A stretch of DNA of 64,000 bases from Ralstonia wenshanensis (GCF_021173085.1 NZ_CP076413.1:3127501-3191500); one strand, 5' to 3'. Counted from the stretch's first letter, positions 24,837 to 33,466 are shown. The notes: a model not told the origin generated them from the sequence alone. A program made the numbers and translations.

Positions 24837-25292
24837 CTACGGTTTGATATAGGCGAAACCTTCTTCCTGCTGCAAGCGGGTGATTTCCACCACGCCGGCC
24901 GGCACCACCTTGGCTTCGAGCAGCAGCTTGTCTTCCGGCACCTTGAAGGCCATCAGCGAGTTGTGGCACACGCGAAACTCCACGCCCATGCTGGCCAGCG
25001 CCGCCACCGGCGCATCGAAGGTGCGGCCCTGCGCATCCTTGGCCCCCTCGACGAGAAACTCGATGCCATGCCCGAACGCCACCACCACGATCTTCGTGCC
25101 GGGTGCGCCGTTCAGGTGGTTGCGCAGGTTGCCGATGGCGCGCACGGCCTGGTCGATGCCTTCGCTCAACTGGTAGACGACCTTGTAGCGGGCACCGGCG
25201 CCACCAGCGCGCGGGGCGTTCTGGGCAGCGGCCTTGCCGGCCACACCCAAGGCCGCCAGCGCGGCGGTCACACGAAAGAAGCTGCGTCGCAT
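24837..25292 (-). CDS. Exported DsrE-family protein in the sox cluster
   Basis: A 151-residue DsrE/DsrF-like protein with a signal peptide (VTAALAALGVAGKAAAQ). The domain has YKVVYQLSEG, GTKIVVVAFGHGIEFLVEGA and a single cysteine in VEFRVCHNSLMAF, where DsrE proteins carry sulfur. The gene lies between soxZ and soxA. The export signal and place suggest a periplasmic sulfur carrier or thiol-protecting protein acting with SoxYZ; this is inference. Confidence 0.85.
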   Translation of the reverse strand: MRRSFFRVTAALAALGVAGKAAAQNAPRAGGAGARYKVVYQLSEGIDQAVRAIGNLRNHLNGAPGTKIVVVAFGHGIEFLVEGAKDAQGRTFDAPVAALASMGVEFRVCHNSLMAFKVPEDKLLLEAKVVPAGVVEITRLQQEEGFAYIKP

Positions 25293-25308
25293 GTGGGCCT
25301 CCTGGCGC

Positions 25309-25620
25309 TTACTGGATCGACGTCTCGTCGGTGCGCTTGTCGCCGTGGTTGTCCACCCACGTGACCGTCACCTTGTCGCCCTTGGCGCCGCCCTTGAACT
25401 TGAAATTGAGGAACGGATCTTTCGACACGGCCGGGCCGAACTGTGCATCGAGCACCGTCTTGCCGCTGTGCAGCACCGTCACATTGGTGATGTGCCAGGC
25501 CGGCACGACCTTGCCGGACGCGTCTTTGCGCTGGCCGGTTTCCATGTCGTGCTTCATCAGGATCTTCACGTCGGTCGTGCCGCCGTTTTCCATCGCGCGA
25601 ATGCGCATCGGGTCTGCCAT
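25309..25620 (-). CDS. soxZ: Sulfur carrier complex subunit SoxZ
   Basis: A 103-residue immunoglobulin-fold protein: MADPMRIRAMENGGTTDVKI, HDMETGQRKD, then PFLNFKFKGGAKGDKVTVTW. Without a signal peptide it is exported together with SoxY through the twin-arginine system, as in other SoxYZ complexes. It stabilises the SoxY arm. The start at 25620 follows AGGAGAACA. 16 bp separate it from soxY. Confidence 0.94.
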   Translation of the reverse strand: MADPMRIRAMENGGTTDVKILMKHDMETGQRKDASGKVVPAWHITNVTVLHSGKTVLDAQFGPAVSKDPFLNFKFKGGAKGDKVTVTWVDNHGDKRTDETSIQ

Positions 25621-25636
25621 GTTGTTCTCCTGATGT

Positions 25637-26107
25637 TTAACCGCCGCAGCCACCAAGGGTGACCTTCACTTCCTTGCTCGCCAGCACCCATTTGCCGTTA
25701 GCGCGCACGGCGGCGTAGACCTGCGAGGTCTCGCCCATCTTTACGCGCGTGCTGACAAACGGGTCGGTGCCGGCCGGAATGGCAAACGTGGCGGCCAGCG
25801 TGTTCGGGTTCTTTTCGACCAGGATGGCGATGAGGTCGGTGCCCGGCAGCGTGCTCGTCACGACCAGCGGCACCACGGCGCCGTTCTCGGCAATGTCCGG
25901 TGCGGTGAGCTGGATGCCGGCGCCGCCCTTGTCGACCGCGCCGCCGCCCAGTTGCTTGAGCACTTCGTTCACGCCCTTGACGGCAAAGGCGGCCTTGTTC
26001 CACTCGGCCGCCTGGGCCGGCGTGGCAATGCCGGCAGACACCAGCAGCGCCATCATGGCGCCGGCGCGCAGCACGTCGCGGCGGCTCAGGTTGATTGCGT
26101 CATTCAT
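25637..26107 (-). CDS. soxY: Sulfur carrier protein SoxY
   Basis: A 156-residue protein with a twin-arginine signal (NLSRRDVLRAGAMMALL) and the invariant C-terminal GGCGG, whose cysteine 154 carries thiosulfate-derived sulfur between SoxAX, SoxB and SoxCD. The middle (TAPDIAENGAVVPLVV, then PAGTDPFVSTRVKMGETSQV) is typical. First of the soxYZ pair. Confidence 0.95.
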   Translation of the reverse strand: MNDAINLSRRDVLRAGAMMALLVSAGIATPAQAAEWNKAAFAVKGVNEVLKQLGGGAVDKGGAGIQLTAPDIAENGAVVPLVVTSTLPGTDLIAILVEKNPNTLAATFAIPAGTDPFVSTRVKMGETSQVYAAVRANGKWVLASKEVKVTLGGCGG

Positions 26108-26117
26108 CGTGCGTTCC

Positions 26118-26465
26118 TCACTTGGCCGGGGCGCCCGCGAGCACCCAGTCGATCACGGTTTTCAGATCGGCATCGGCAATCTTGGGATTGGCCGGCATCG
26201 GGATCTGGCCCCAGTTGCCCATGCCGCCTTCGCGCACCTTCTTGATGAGCCTGGCTTGCGCGCCGGCATCGCCCTTGTACTTGGCGGCAACGTCCTGGTA
26301 GGCCGGGCCGACGAGCTTGCGGTCGACGGCGTGGCAGCCCATGCAGGCGTTCTGGTTGGCGATGGACAGGGCGCGGGCAGCATCAACGGCAGCCAGCGCG
26401 GGCGTGGCGGACAGCGCCAGGCCGGCCAGCACCGCCGCAGCGGCGAGCGTGGGGGCGAACTTCAT
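26118..26465 (-). CDS. Small cytochrome c of the sox cluster
   Basis: A 115-residue exported class I cytochrome. The signal peptide ends near ALA (residue 25), the haem site is CMGCH in NQNACMGCHAVDRKLVGPAY, and the axial methionine is in GQIPMPANPKIADADLK. It resembles c-551/c5-type electron carriers and probably takes electrons from SoxAX or FccAB to the oxidase. It lies 10 bp before soxY. It is too small for SoxD. Confidence 0.88.
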   Translation of the reverse strand: MKFAPTLAAAAVLAGLALSATPALAAVDAARALSIANQNACMGCHAVDRKLVGPAYQDVAAKYKGDAGAQARLIKKVREGGMGNWGQIPMPANPKIADADLKTVIDWVLAGAPAK

Positions 26466-26572
26466 GTGGTCTCCAGAAGACGAGGCTGCCCGCATGCGTG
26501 TGCGGGCGAAATGGCGGGAATCGGACCCGGTATTGTGCCCGAAACGGGCCAAATCCTATGTCGCGCCCACAG

Positions 26573-26602
26573 CAAAACGCCCGGTACCTTGGGGCCCGGG
26601 CG
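26573..26602 (-). terminator. Probable terminator after the EamA gene
   Basis: A 7-bp GC stem CGCCCGG / CCGGGCG followed on the minus strand by TTTTGC, 25 bp past the EamA stop. The T-run is short. It would separate eamA from the downstream sox genes. Confidence 0.6.
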
Positions 26603-26626
26603 CTTGTTTGAGCGGGGATGCAGCGA

Positions 26627-27514
26627 TCAGGCCATCGCGCGCCGTGCCGCCAGCCGGCCACCAAACACGTTGAGCAGCAGCCCGGCCATGACCACGGCGC
26701 CGCCCAGCCATTGGGCGGGCACCAGGCGCTCGCCAAGCAGCACGGCGGCCGACACCAGCCCCACCACCGGCACCAGCAGCGTGAGCGGCGCGACCTGGCT
26801 GGCCGCATAGCGCGCCAGCAGGCGGCTCCACAGGCTGTAGCCGAAGATGGTGGCACCAAAGGACAGGTAGACGATCGCCCCGATGCTCGACGCACTGATG
26901 TTCGCCAGGCTATGCGCAATCTGCTCCGGCCCCTCCAGCCAGTAAGACAGCAGGAAGAACGGAACGGGCGGGATGGCCGCGCCCCACACCACCAGGCTCA
27001 CCACATTTACCGGCCCGACGCGCTTGGTGACGATGTTGCCGCTGGCCCACGAAAACGCCGCGCACAGCGTCAGCAAGAAGCCGGCGGTGGTCATGCCCGT
27101 GACCGAGCCGCCGCCTGCCATGCCGATGATGGCCAGCCCGCCCGCAGCCACCGCCATGCCGGCCAGATGGAACCAGCGGATCGGCTCGCGCAGCACGATG
27201 GCGGCAATCGTCAGCGTAAAGAACGCCTGCGATTGCAGCACCAGCGAGGCCAGCCCCGCCGGCATGCCCACGTACATGGCCGAGAACAGGAACGCGAACT
27301 GCCCAAAGCTGATGGTGGCGCCGTAAGCCACCAGCCACTTGAGCGCAATCTTGGGGCGCGGCACGAACAGCACCGCCGGGAACGCGACCAGCGCAAAGCG
27401 CAGCGCACCCAGCAGCATGGGCGGCACGCCGTGCAGGCCCACCTTGATAACGACGAAGTTGACGCCCCACACCAGCACAACGGTCAGGGCCAGCAGCAGA
27501 TCCTTGGGAGACAT
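26627..27514 (-). CDS. EamA-family transporter
   Basis: A 295-residue inner-membrane protein with ten hydrophobic segments in two EamA repeats. The first begins LALTVVLVWGVNFVVIKVGL and ends VAAGGLAIIGMAGGG; the second includes LCAAFSWASGNIVTKRVGPV and ASQVAPLTLLVPVVGLVSAA. E. coli EamA exports cysteine and O-acetylserine; that the sox neighbours need thiol or amino acid export is only a suggestion. The start at 27514 gives the normal family length; there is no strong ribosome site. Confidence 0.88.
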   Translation of the reverse strand: MSPKDLLLALTVVLVWGVNFVVIKVGLHGVPPMLLGALRFALVAFPAVLFVPRPKIALKWLVAYGATISFGQFAFLFSAMYVGMPAGLASLVLQSQAFFTLTIAAIVLREPIRWFHLAGMAVAAGGLAIIGMAGGGSVTGMTTAGFLLTLCAAFSWASGNIVTKRVGPVNVVSLVVWGAAIPPVPFFLLSYWLEGPEQIAHSLANISASSIGAIVYLSFGATIFGYSLWSRLLARYAASQVAPLTLLVPVVGLVSAAVLLGERLVPAQWLGGAVVMAGLLLNVFGGRLAARRAMA

Positions 27515-27636
27515 GATGATCGGAAGGTTCGGACGGCCGCCCGTGCGGCCACATGACGCACTGTAGGCGCCGGCCGCTGACGCGACTTGCACAATCTTGC
27601 GCATTGTTTGTGCCGGGCGCCGCGGCCTTACCTTCC

Positions 27637-28929
27637 CTAACCCAGCATGTCCGACCAGATGGCGCGGCTCCAGCCCTGAGCCAGCTTGCCCTCGGTTGCC
27701 GAAGGTGCATCGGAGAGCCCACCGGCGCCGGGCACCGTCACCATGGTGTGCTCGGCCGCGTCGTAGCGGTGGACGGTTGCCACGTGCATGGCCTCGTCGG
27801 GCGTGGCGAAGCTGTAGCAGGTGTTCGTATACAGCGGCGATGCGTCGGGCGCGTGGCCGGCCAGCATCGCCACCACGGCGGCGGCGGCCACCTTGCCGTG
27901 CTGGTTGGCCATGTGGCCCGACTTGGGCATCAGCGGCGCGGTCTGGATGGCATCGCCAATCACATGCACGCCCGGCGCCACCTTGGATTCAAACGAGAGG
28001 AAATCCACTTCGCACCAGCGCCCGTTGGCCGTCGCCAGGCCGGCCTGCACGGCAATTGCCCCGGCGCGCTGTGGTGGGATCAGGTTGACGACATCGGCCT
28101 GCACGTCGTCCTGCACATCGAACTTGAGCACGCGGCCCGTGGCATCGATGTCGACGGCGTTGTATTGCGGGCGATATTTAATGTGCTGCGGATAGCGCTC
28201 GGCCCACACGCGCTTGAACAGCGCGCCCTTGGAGGTGACGTCGTCGTTGGCATCGAGGATGAGCACGCGCGAATCGGGCTTGGCGCGCTGCAGCCAATGG
28301 GCGATGAGGCACGCGCGCTCGTACGGCGCGGGCGGGCAGCGGTATGGCGCCAGCGGAATGCTGATCGCCACCGTGCCGCCGTTGGGCATGGCTTCGAGCC
28401 GATGGCGCAGCGCCAATGTCTGCATGCCGGCCTTCCAGGCATGCGGCGCTTGCGCGGCGGTGGCCGCATTGGCGAGACCCGGGATGGCGCCCGGCACGAA
28501 GTCGATACCGGGCGAGAGAATCAGCCGGTCGTAGTCGAGCGTGCCGCCGCCGGTCAGCCGCACCTGCTTGGCTCCCAGGTCGATGGCCGATGCGCGGTCG
28601 CGCACCCACCGCACGCCGTGGCGCTCGACCAGCGCGTCATACGGCACGGTGATCGACGCCATGTCACGGTTGCCCGACAGCACGAGGTTCGACAGCGGGC
28701 ACGAGACGAACGCGGCGTTCGGCTCAACCAGCGTCACGTCGACACGGCCGCCAGAAAACACGCGCACGTACTTGGCCGCCGTCGCGCCGCCATATCCGCC
28801 CCCAACTACGACCACACGCGCATTGCGCGCGCCCGACAGCGATGCGCATGCGGCCAGCGGCCCGGCCAGCGCGGTTGCCCCGAGCGCGCGCAAGAGTGCG
28901 CGTCGATCCTTGCGCAGCCATTCGCTCAT
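27637..28929 (-). CDS. fccB: Flavocytochrome c sulfide dehydrogenase, flavoprotein subunit
   Basis: A 430-residue exported FAD protein. A twin-arginine-type leader (RKDRRALLRALGATALAG) precedes the FAD motif VVVVGGGYGGATAAKYVRVF. The redox cysteine is in NTCYSFATPDEA near residue 360, and MPKSGHMANQHGKVAAAAVV is the family C-terminal FAD contact. It oxidises sulfide to sulfur in the periplasm and passes electrons to FccA. Its ATG overlaps the fccA stop (ATGA). Also called SoxF when next to sox genes. Confidence 0.92.
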   Translation of the reverse strand: MSEWLRKDRRALLRALGATALAGPLAACASLSGARNARVVVVGGGYGGATAAKYVRVFSGGRVDVTLVEPNAAFVSCPLSNLVLSGNRDMASITVPYDALVERHGVRWVRDRASAIDLGAKQVRLTGGGTLDYDRLILSPGIDFVPGAIPGLANAATAAQAPHAWKAGMQTLALRHRLEAMPNGGTVAISIPLAPYRCPPAPYERACLIAHWLQRAKPDSRVLILDANDDVTSKGALFKRVWAERYPQHIKYRPQYNAVDIDATGRVLKFDVQDDVQADVVNLIPPQRAGAIAVQAGLATANGRWCEVDFLSFESKVAPGVHVIGDAIQTAPLMPKSGHMANQHGKVAAAAVVAMLAGHAPDASPLYTNTCYSFATPDEAMHVATVHRYDAAEHTMVTVPGAGGLSDAPSATEGKLAQGWSRAIWSDMLG

Positions 28930-29273
28930 GGCGCCTCCTGTGGTTGGCGTGACAGCCAGCCGGCAATGGCGGCGATCTGCGCATCGTCATAACCGCGGGC
29001 GATCTGGCCCATCACCGTGGAGGGGCGCGTGCCGCTGCGGAAGGCCTGCATTGCGTCGATCAGCTCGGCCTGGGAGCGACCGGCCAGCGGTTGCAGCGTC
29101 TGCGCGGCCAACTTGGCACCGGGCGCGGTATCGGCGTGATGGCAGCTGGCGCACGTGGCGGCCCAGGTGCGGGCCTGCAGGTTGGAGGGTGGGCGATCGG
29201 CCGCATGGGCCGCATGAGCCGTGAGCAGCGCCGCAAGCAACGCTGCGGCGGCAAGGCGATGGACGACGGGCAT
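28926..29273 (-). CDS. fccA: Flavocytochrome c sulfide dehydrogenase, cytochrome subunit
   Basis: An exported class I cytochrome c of 115 residues (125 if it starts at 29303; neither start has a good ribosome site). A signal peptide (LAAAALLAALLTAHAAHAA) precedes the haem site CASCH in WAATCASCHHADTAPGAKL. A methionine in PSTVMGQIARGYDDAQIAAI fits as the axial ligand. It takes electrons from FccB. First gene of the long minus-strand sulfur-oxidation run. Confidence 0.88.
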   Translation of the reverse strand: MPVVHRLAAAALLAALLTAHAAHAADRPPSNLQARTWAATCASCHHADTAPGAKLAAQTLQPLAGRSQAELIDAMQAFRSGTRPSTVMGQIARGYDDAQIAAIAGWLSRQPQEAP

Positions 29274-29351
29274 CGGGGGGCTGCGAAGTCGCGGAAGCGT
29301 CATACGCTAACACGCACGGCGCGCCGTGGGCCCGGTGATGCGCTTAGCCAA

Positions 29352-29380
29352 CAAAAAACGCAGCGCGGTGGCTGCGTTTC
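29352..29380 (-). terminator. Terminator of the yraN-dolP unit
   Basis: Stem AAACGCAGC / GCTGCGTTT with a 6-base loop. On the minus strand it is followed by TTTG, directly after dolP. It insulates dolP from fccA. Confidence 0.8.
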
Positions 29381-29406
29381 TTGCATTGCGATGTAGCCGA
29401 GACGGC

Positions 29407-30225
29407 TTAAGGCAGTTGTTTGCCCGGCGGCAGCGCCGGCGAGTTGGTCGGCGACACGGTCACGCCAGGCGAGGCCGAGGTGACGGGCGCCGGTGCCTGC
29501 GTGGCCGTTGGCGTACCCTGCGCCGGCGCCGGCGTGCCTTGCGACGCATCGGGCGCGGTCGACGGGTTGGTCGACGTTGCATTGGCGTCCAGACGCTTGC
29601 GCTCGTCTTCGCTCACATAGTCGAACACCTTCACGACCTTGTTCACGCCGCTCACGGTGCGCACGGCTTCGGTGGCCTTGTTGCCTTCGGCCTCGGTCAC
29701 CACGCCCATCAGGAAGACGGTCTGCGCTTCGGTGGTCACCTTGATGGAGTTCCAGGGCACGCCTTCGGTGCCGGCCAGCACGCTCTTCACCTTGGTGGTG
29801 ATGTACGTATCGTTGGTGCGTGAGCCGAATGTGCTCGACTCCGGCGTCACCACGAGCTCGTTGACGACCTCGCGTGCGTTCTGCAGCTTCTGCGCGTATT
29901 GGCCGATCTCCTGCTTGGTCTGCTCGGTGCCGGCTTCGCCGGTCAGCAGGACCTTGCGGTTGTAGACCGTCACGTTGACGTGGGCACGGCCGTCGTAGCG
30001 CGAGATCAGCGTGTTCTCGGCTTCCATCTGCAGGCCGCGGTCGATGGTCTGGGTGGCGGTCGGGCGGCGGTCGGTGGCAAGCGCCACGCCGCCGGCCACG
30101 GCGCCTGCAAACAGCGGGAAGCAGGCGGTCAACTGCGTGGCGGTAACGCCGGCCAGGGCGGCCAGCACGGCGGTGCGCGTGACCGTGCGACGGAAACGGG
30201 CAAACGTAGGCGACGAGAGTTTCAT
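29407..30225 (-). CDS. dolP: BON-domain lipoprotein, DolP-like
   Basis: A 272-residue protein. The signal peptide ends in LTACFP, giving a lipid-anchored cysteine. Two BON domains follow (YDGRAHVNVTVYNRKVLLTG, then NDTYITTKVKSVLAGTEGVP with QTVFLMGVVTEAEGNKATEA). DolP (YraP) is an outer-membrane lipoprotein that supports BAM and envelope integrity. Compared with E. coli DolP (about 190 residues) it has an extra C-terminal tail of 70 residues rich in Pro, Thr, Ala and Gln. It follows yraN, as in E. coli and many betaproteobacteria. Confidence 0.9.
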   Translation of the reverse strand: MKLSSPTFARFRRTVTRTAVLAALAGVTATQLTACFPLFAGAVAGGVALATDRRPTATQTIDRGLQMEAENTLISRYDGRAHVNVTVYNRKVLLTGEAGTEQTKQEIGQYAQKLQNAREVVNELVVTPESSTFGSRTNDTYITTKVKSVLAGTEGVPWNSIKVTTEAQTVFLMGVVTEAEGNKATEAVRTVSGVNKVVKVFDYVSEDERKRLDANATSTNPSTAPDASQGTPAPAQGTPTATQAPAPVTSASPGVTVSPTNSPALPPGKQLP

Positions 30226-30265
30226 GCTGTCCTTGAATGAAGTCCGGATGAAAGAAGAGCGAGGT

Positions 30266-30643
30266 TTAGGCGTCTGCACCAAAGGCATCGCGCATCCATT
30301 CGATACGCGCACCGTCGATGGCGATGACGTCAAAGCGGCAGGCCGGCACATCTTCAACCTGCCGCGCGAGAAAATCTTCAGCCGCGGCAATCAGGCGCCG
30401 CTGCTTGGCGGGCGTGACACTCGCCGCCGCCCCGCCGAAACGCTGCGTGGAGCGCGCCACGCGGGCACGCACCTCAACGAATACCAGGGCGCCGGCCGCA
30501 TCGCGCATCACCAGATCGATTTCACCGCCCTTGCAGCGATAATTGCGACTGACCACGGCCAAGCCGCGCGCCTGCAAGTAGCGCAGCGCGCGGTCTTCAC
30601 CGGCTTCACCGGTGGCGGCTGTGATGGGCTGCGGCGCATGCAT
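30266..30643 (-). CDS. yraN: UPF0102 endonuclease-like protein YraN
   Basis: A 125-residue protein of the YraN family with a PD-(D/E)XK-type core: [20 protein letters not shown], then [15 protein letters not shown] and [10 protein letters not shown], where E-I-D and E-V-R take the catalytic positions. The precise role is not known. The start at 30643 gives the usual length; an ATG at 30673 would lie inside the left arm of the palindromic element at 30660-30927, so this element may have changed the 5' end of the gene. Confidence 0.88.
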   Translation of the reverse strand: MHAPQPITAATGEAGEDRALRYLQARGLAVVSRNYRCKGGEIDLVMRDAAGALVFVEVRARVARSTQRFGGAAASVTPAKQRRLIAAAEDFLARQVEDVPACRFDVIAIDGARIEWMRDAFGADA

Positions 30644-30659
30644 TCGCGGTTTGAACCTA

Positions 30660-30927
30660 GGGCCTGTCTTCATATGAAACGTGCGCGCGCAAGGGGAATC
30701 TGGGTCGCAGGGCTCGGCGCGGGCGGCGCCGCTTGGTCGTTCCAAGCAAGCCGGCTGCAACAACGCCGTGTGACCCAAATTCCCCTTGCCCTCCGGGTTG
30801 ACCCAAGCCGGGGCCATCTACTTTGTCGGGCACCTTGCAAAGGGAATTACCCTTTGCGGCGGTACCCTTCGCGTATCTGACCCCGGCTTGGGTCAACGCG
30901 CGTACGTTTCATATGAAGACAGGCCCC
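30660..30927. repeat. MITE-like palindromic element between yraN and rsmI
   Basis: Terminal inverted repeats of about 29 bp (GGGCCTGTCTTCATATGAAA at 30660 and its reverse complement ending at 30927) differ at only one or two positions. Inside are two more long inverted pairs. AAGGGGAATCTGGGTC (30691) pairs with GACCCAAATTCCCCTT (30772), enclosing a GCTTGG/CCAAGC stem. TTGACCCAAGCCGGGG (30798) pairs with CCCCGGCTTGGGTCAA (30881), enclosing GCAAAGGG/CCCTTTGC. A single strand could thus fold into a two-leaf cruciform. There is no coding frame of note. It looks like a non-autonomous mobile element. Confidence 0.75.
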
Positions 30928-30944
30928 AACCAAGAGAAGTTCTC

Positions 30945-31847
30945 GTGAGTGATCCTGACTGGACCCTGCTGGCGCACGACCAGCACTATCCCGCCGGCGC
31001 ATTATATGTGGTGGCCACCCCCATCGGGAACGCTGCCGACGTGTCGCTGCGGGCGCGCTACGTGCTGGGCATCGTCGACGCGGTGGCCTGCGAAGACACG
31101 CGCAACACCGGGCAACTGCTCAATCGGCTGGGGCTGTCGCGACCGATGCTCGCGGCGCACGAACACAACGAGCGCGAGGCCGCTGCGCGCATCGTCGCGC
31201 GCCTCGCACAGGGCGAGCGCATCGCTTATGTGTCCGATGCGGGCACGCCGGGCGTGTCGGACCCTGGCTCGCGCATTGTCGAGGCGGTGCGCGCTGCAGG
31301 CCAGCGCGTGATTCCGCTGCCGGGCGCCAGCGCCGTGGTGACGGCGCTGTCCGCCGCCGGGGAACTGCTCGACACGTCCGGTGGGCAATTCACCTTTGTC
31401 GGCTTCCTGCCACCCAAGGCCGGGCAACGCGACGCGGCCATCCGTCAATGGGCAGCGCACGGGCCGGCATGGGTTCTCTACGAGGCACCGCATCGCATCG
31501 AGGCCACGCTCGCCGCATTGGCAGAACACTTGCCCGCCCGACGCCTCCTGATCGGCCGTGAGTTGACCAAGCTGTTCGAGCAGATCGTCGTGCTGCCTGC
31601 TGCGGAGGCACCCGCATGGCTTGCCGCCGATGCCTCGCATGGCAAGGGCGAATTCGTATTGGTGGTGGAAGGCGCAGGCGCGCAAGACGCTGCACCGACG
31701 GCCATGGCGGCGGACCAGGTCTTGCGTCTGCTGTTGGCCGAGCTGCCCGCCAAGCGCGCAGCCAAGCTGACTGGAGCGATTACGGGGGCGCCCGTCGACG
31801 CGCTATATCAAAGCGCGCTGGCGTTGAAAAACGAGAGGAAGGACTGA
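30945..31847 (+). CDS. rsmI: 16S rRNA 2'-O-ribose C1402 methyltransferase RsmI
   Basis: A 300-residue tetrapyrrole-methylase-fold enzyme that methylates the ribose of C1402 of 16S rRNA in the P site. The N-terminal GALYVVATPIGNAADVSLRA, then CEDTRNTGQLLNRLGL, and YVSDAGTPGVSDPGSRIV are diagnostic. The start is a GTG at 30945 with AAGAGAAG upstream. An in-frame run upstream enters the palindromic element and is not expected to be translated. Its promoter must lie within or next to that element. Confidence 0.93.
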   Translation: MSDPDWTLLAHDQHYPAGALYVVATPIGNAADVSLRARYVLGIVDAVACEDTRNTGQLLNRLGLSRPMLAAHEHNEREAAARIVARLAQGERIAYVSDAGTPGVSDPGSRIVEAVRAAGQRVIPLPGASAVVTALSAAGELLDTSGGQFTFVGFLPPKAGQRDAAIRQWAAHGPAWVLYEAPHRIEATLAALAEHLPARRLLIGRELTKLFEQIVVLPAAEAPAWLAADASHGKGEFVLVVEGAGAQDAAPTAMAADQVLRLLLAELPAKRAAKLTGAITGAPVDALYQSALALKNERKD

Positions 31848-31873
31848 GGCAGGAAGGCGGCCGAATCAGCGGC

Positions 31874-32608
31874 TCAGCGGTGGTGCCTGACGCGACGCTT
31901 GACCGCTTTCTTCTTCACCGGTGCGGGTTCATCGCCACCCACATCGGCATCGCCATCGTTGCTGGCGACATCGGTTTGCGTCAGCTCGGGGCGCAGCGCT
32001 TCAACTTCAGCGCGCGACAGTCGGCGGATTTCCACCTGCGTTGAACCGCGCTTGACGAAGTCGAGCCGCTTGGCCGCGGCATACGACATATCGAGGATGC
32101 GCTTGCCATAGTACGGGCCGCGATCCGTCACCTTGGCCACGACCACACGATCATTGGCGAGGTTGCGCACGAGCACCCAACTCTGCAGCGGCAGCGACGG
32201 GTGCGCCACCGTGAAGGCGTTCATGTCGAAGCGCTCGCCACTGGCGGTGCGGCGGCCGTGGAAGCCGCGGCCGTACCACGAGGCCAGGCCGCGCTGCTCA
32301 AACGTGCCGAGGTCGGCGCGCAGGCCGGGGCTCGTATCGGTGTTCTCGTCGAGCTTCAGGCTGCTCGAATCCGGCGCGCCGCGGAACGACAGCGTACCCC
32401 AGGCATCGGGGTTGTCGCGCGGGTCGGCCACCTTCAAGGTGGGCGCTGCGGGCTTGCTGGCCTGAAGGCCGGATTGCCCACCCGCGGGCGGCTCGCCAGG
32501 AACGGCGGCACAGCCCGCCAGCACCAGCAGCGCGGCGCCATGCGTCAACCAGGCACGCAGCGTGCGGCCGGCCGAATGGCTGGAATTGAGGTGGGTCAAC
32601 TTAAGCAT
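31874..32608 (-). CDS. rlpA: Septal ring lytic transglycosylase RlpA family lipoprotein
   Basis: A 244-residue lipoprotein with lipobox LAGC and a double-psi beta-barrel domain. RGLASWYGRGFHGRRTASGE and FTVAHPSLPLQSWVLVRNL are followed by VTDRGPYYGKRILDMSYAAA, the RlpA signature with its catalytic acid-histidine arrangement. RlpA cuts denuded peptidoglycan at the septum. The C-terminal SPOR domain of E. coli RlpA is missing; instead the chain ends in a basic KKKAVKRRVRHHR tail. Confidence 0.9.
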   Translation of the reverse strand: MLKLTHLNSSHSAGRTLRAWLTHGAALLVLAGCAAVPGEPPAGGQSGLQASKPAAPTLKVADPRDNPDAWGTLSFRGAPDSSSLKLDENTDTSPGLRADLGTFEQRGLASWYGRGFHGRRTASGERFDMNAFTVAHPSLPLQSWVLVRNLANDRVVVAKVTDRGPYYGKRILDMSYAAAKRLDFVKRGSTQVEIRRLSRAEVEALRPELTQTDVASNDGDADVGGDEPAPVKKKAVKRRVRHHR

Positions 32609-32809
32609 GGGCGCGAGTCTAACATGCATGCTTCGATCGATTATTTACATTTCCTATTAAAACGATCACATCATGCTGTCATCTCGCACCAATTTTGTAA
32701 TATTTTCTTTCTGATGTAACAGCGCACCCCGCGAGCCCAGTGCTGGCGCGGGCTCGGGCCGATACAATCGGGTTATCCCTGCCATGTGCAAATGCGCACA
32801 AAAAATCAC

Positions 32810-33466
32810 ATGAAAGTCGTTGTCGTTCCCGTTACGCCGTTTGAACAGAACTGCACGCTGCTGATTGGCGACGATGGCACAGCCGCCGTCACCGACCCGG
32901 GCGGCGACATCGAGCGCATCCTGGCTGCCGCGCAGCAGCACGGCGCCCGCATCGAAAAGATCCTGCTCACGCATGGCCACGTCGACCACTGCGCCGCCGC
33001 CGATGCGCTGCGCACGCAGCTTGGTGTGCCCATCGAAGGGCCGCAGAAGGACGAGGCGTTCTGGATCGATCAACTGCCGATGCAGAGCCAGCGCTTTGGT
33101 TTTCCGCCGGCCAAGGCATTCGTGCCCGACCGCTGGCTGGAAGACGGCGACACCGTGCAAGCCGCCGGCCGCACGCTGCAGGTGTTCCACTGTCCTGGCC
33201 ACACGCCCGGCCACGTGGTGTTCTTCAGCCCCGAAGACCGCGTCGCCATCGTCGGCGATGTGCTGTTTGCGGGGTCGATCGGCCGCACGGATTTCCCGCG
33301 TGGCAACCATGCAGACCTGATCAACGCGATCCGCACGAAGCTCTGGCCGCTCGGCGACGACGTCACGTTTGTGCCGGGCCATGGGCCGGTCTCGACCTTT
33401 GGCGATGAGCGTGCCAGCAACCCGTACGTCGCCGATCGCCTGTTTGCCAACGAAGGCTCGGCATGA
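32810..33466 (+). CDS. Metallo-beta-lactamase-fold hydrolase, glyoxalase II-like
   Basis: A 218-residue hydrolase. The metal motif [12 protein letters not shown] is followed by the later histidine in [13 protein letters not shown], the bridging aspartate in [14 protein letters not shown] and a last histidine in [13 protein letters not shown]. This is the YcbL/hydroxyacylglutathione-hydrolase-like branch, which acts on thioesters such as S-lactoylglutathione. The next gene starts inside its stop codon (ATGA), so the two are co-translated. Confidence 0.9.
   Translation: MKVVVVPVTPFEQNCTLLIGDDGTAAVTDPGGDIERILAAAQQHGARIEKILLTHGHVDHCAAADALRTQLGVPIEGPQKDEAFWIDQLPMQSQRFGFPPAKAFVPDRWLEDGDTVQAAGRTLQVFHCPGHTPGHVVFFSPEDRVAIVGDVLFAGSIGRTDFPRGNHADLINAIRTKLWPLGDDVTFVPGHGPVSTFGDERASNPYVADRLFANEGSA

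Noticed and set aside
26118-26465. Assignment of the small cytochrome as SoxD
   Set aside because: SoxD is a larger dihaem protein encoded beside soxC; this has a single haem in 115 residues and no molybdoprotein neighbour.
30786-30944. A longer N-terminus for RsmI extending into the palindromic element
   Set aside because: The added residues have no similarity to RsmI proteins and come from inverted-repeat DNA; the GTG at 30945 gives the normal start.
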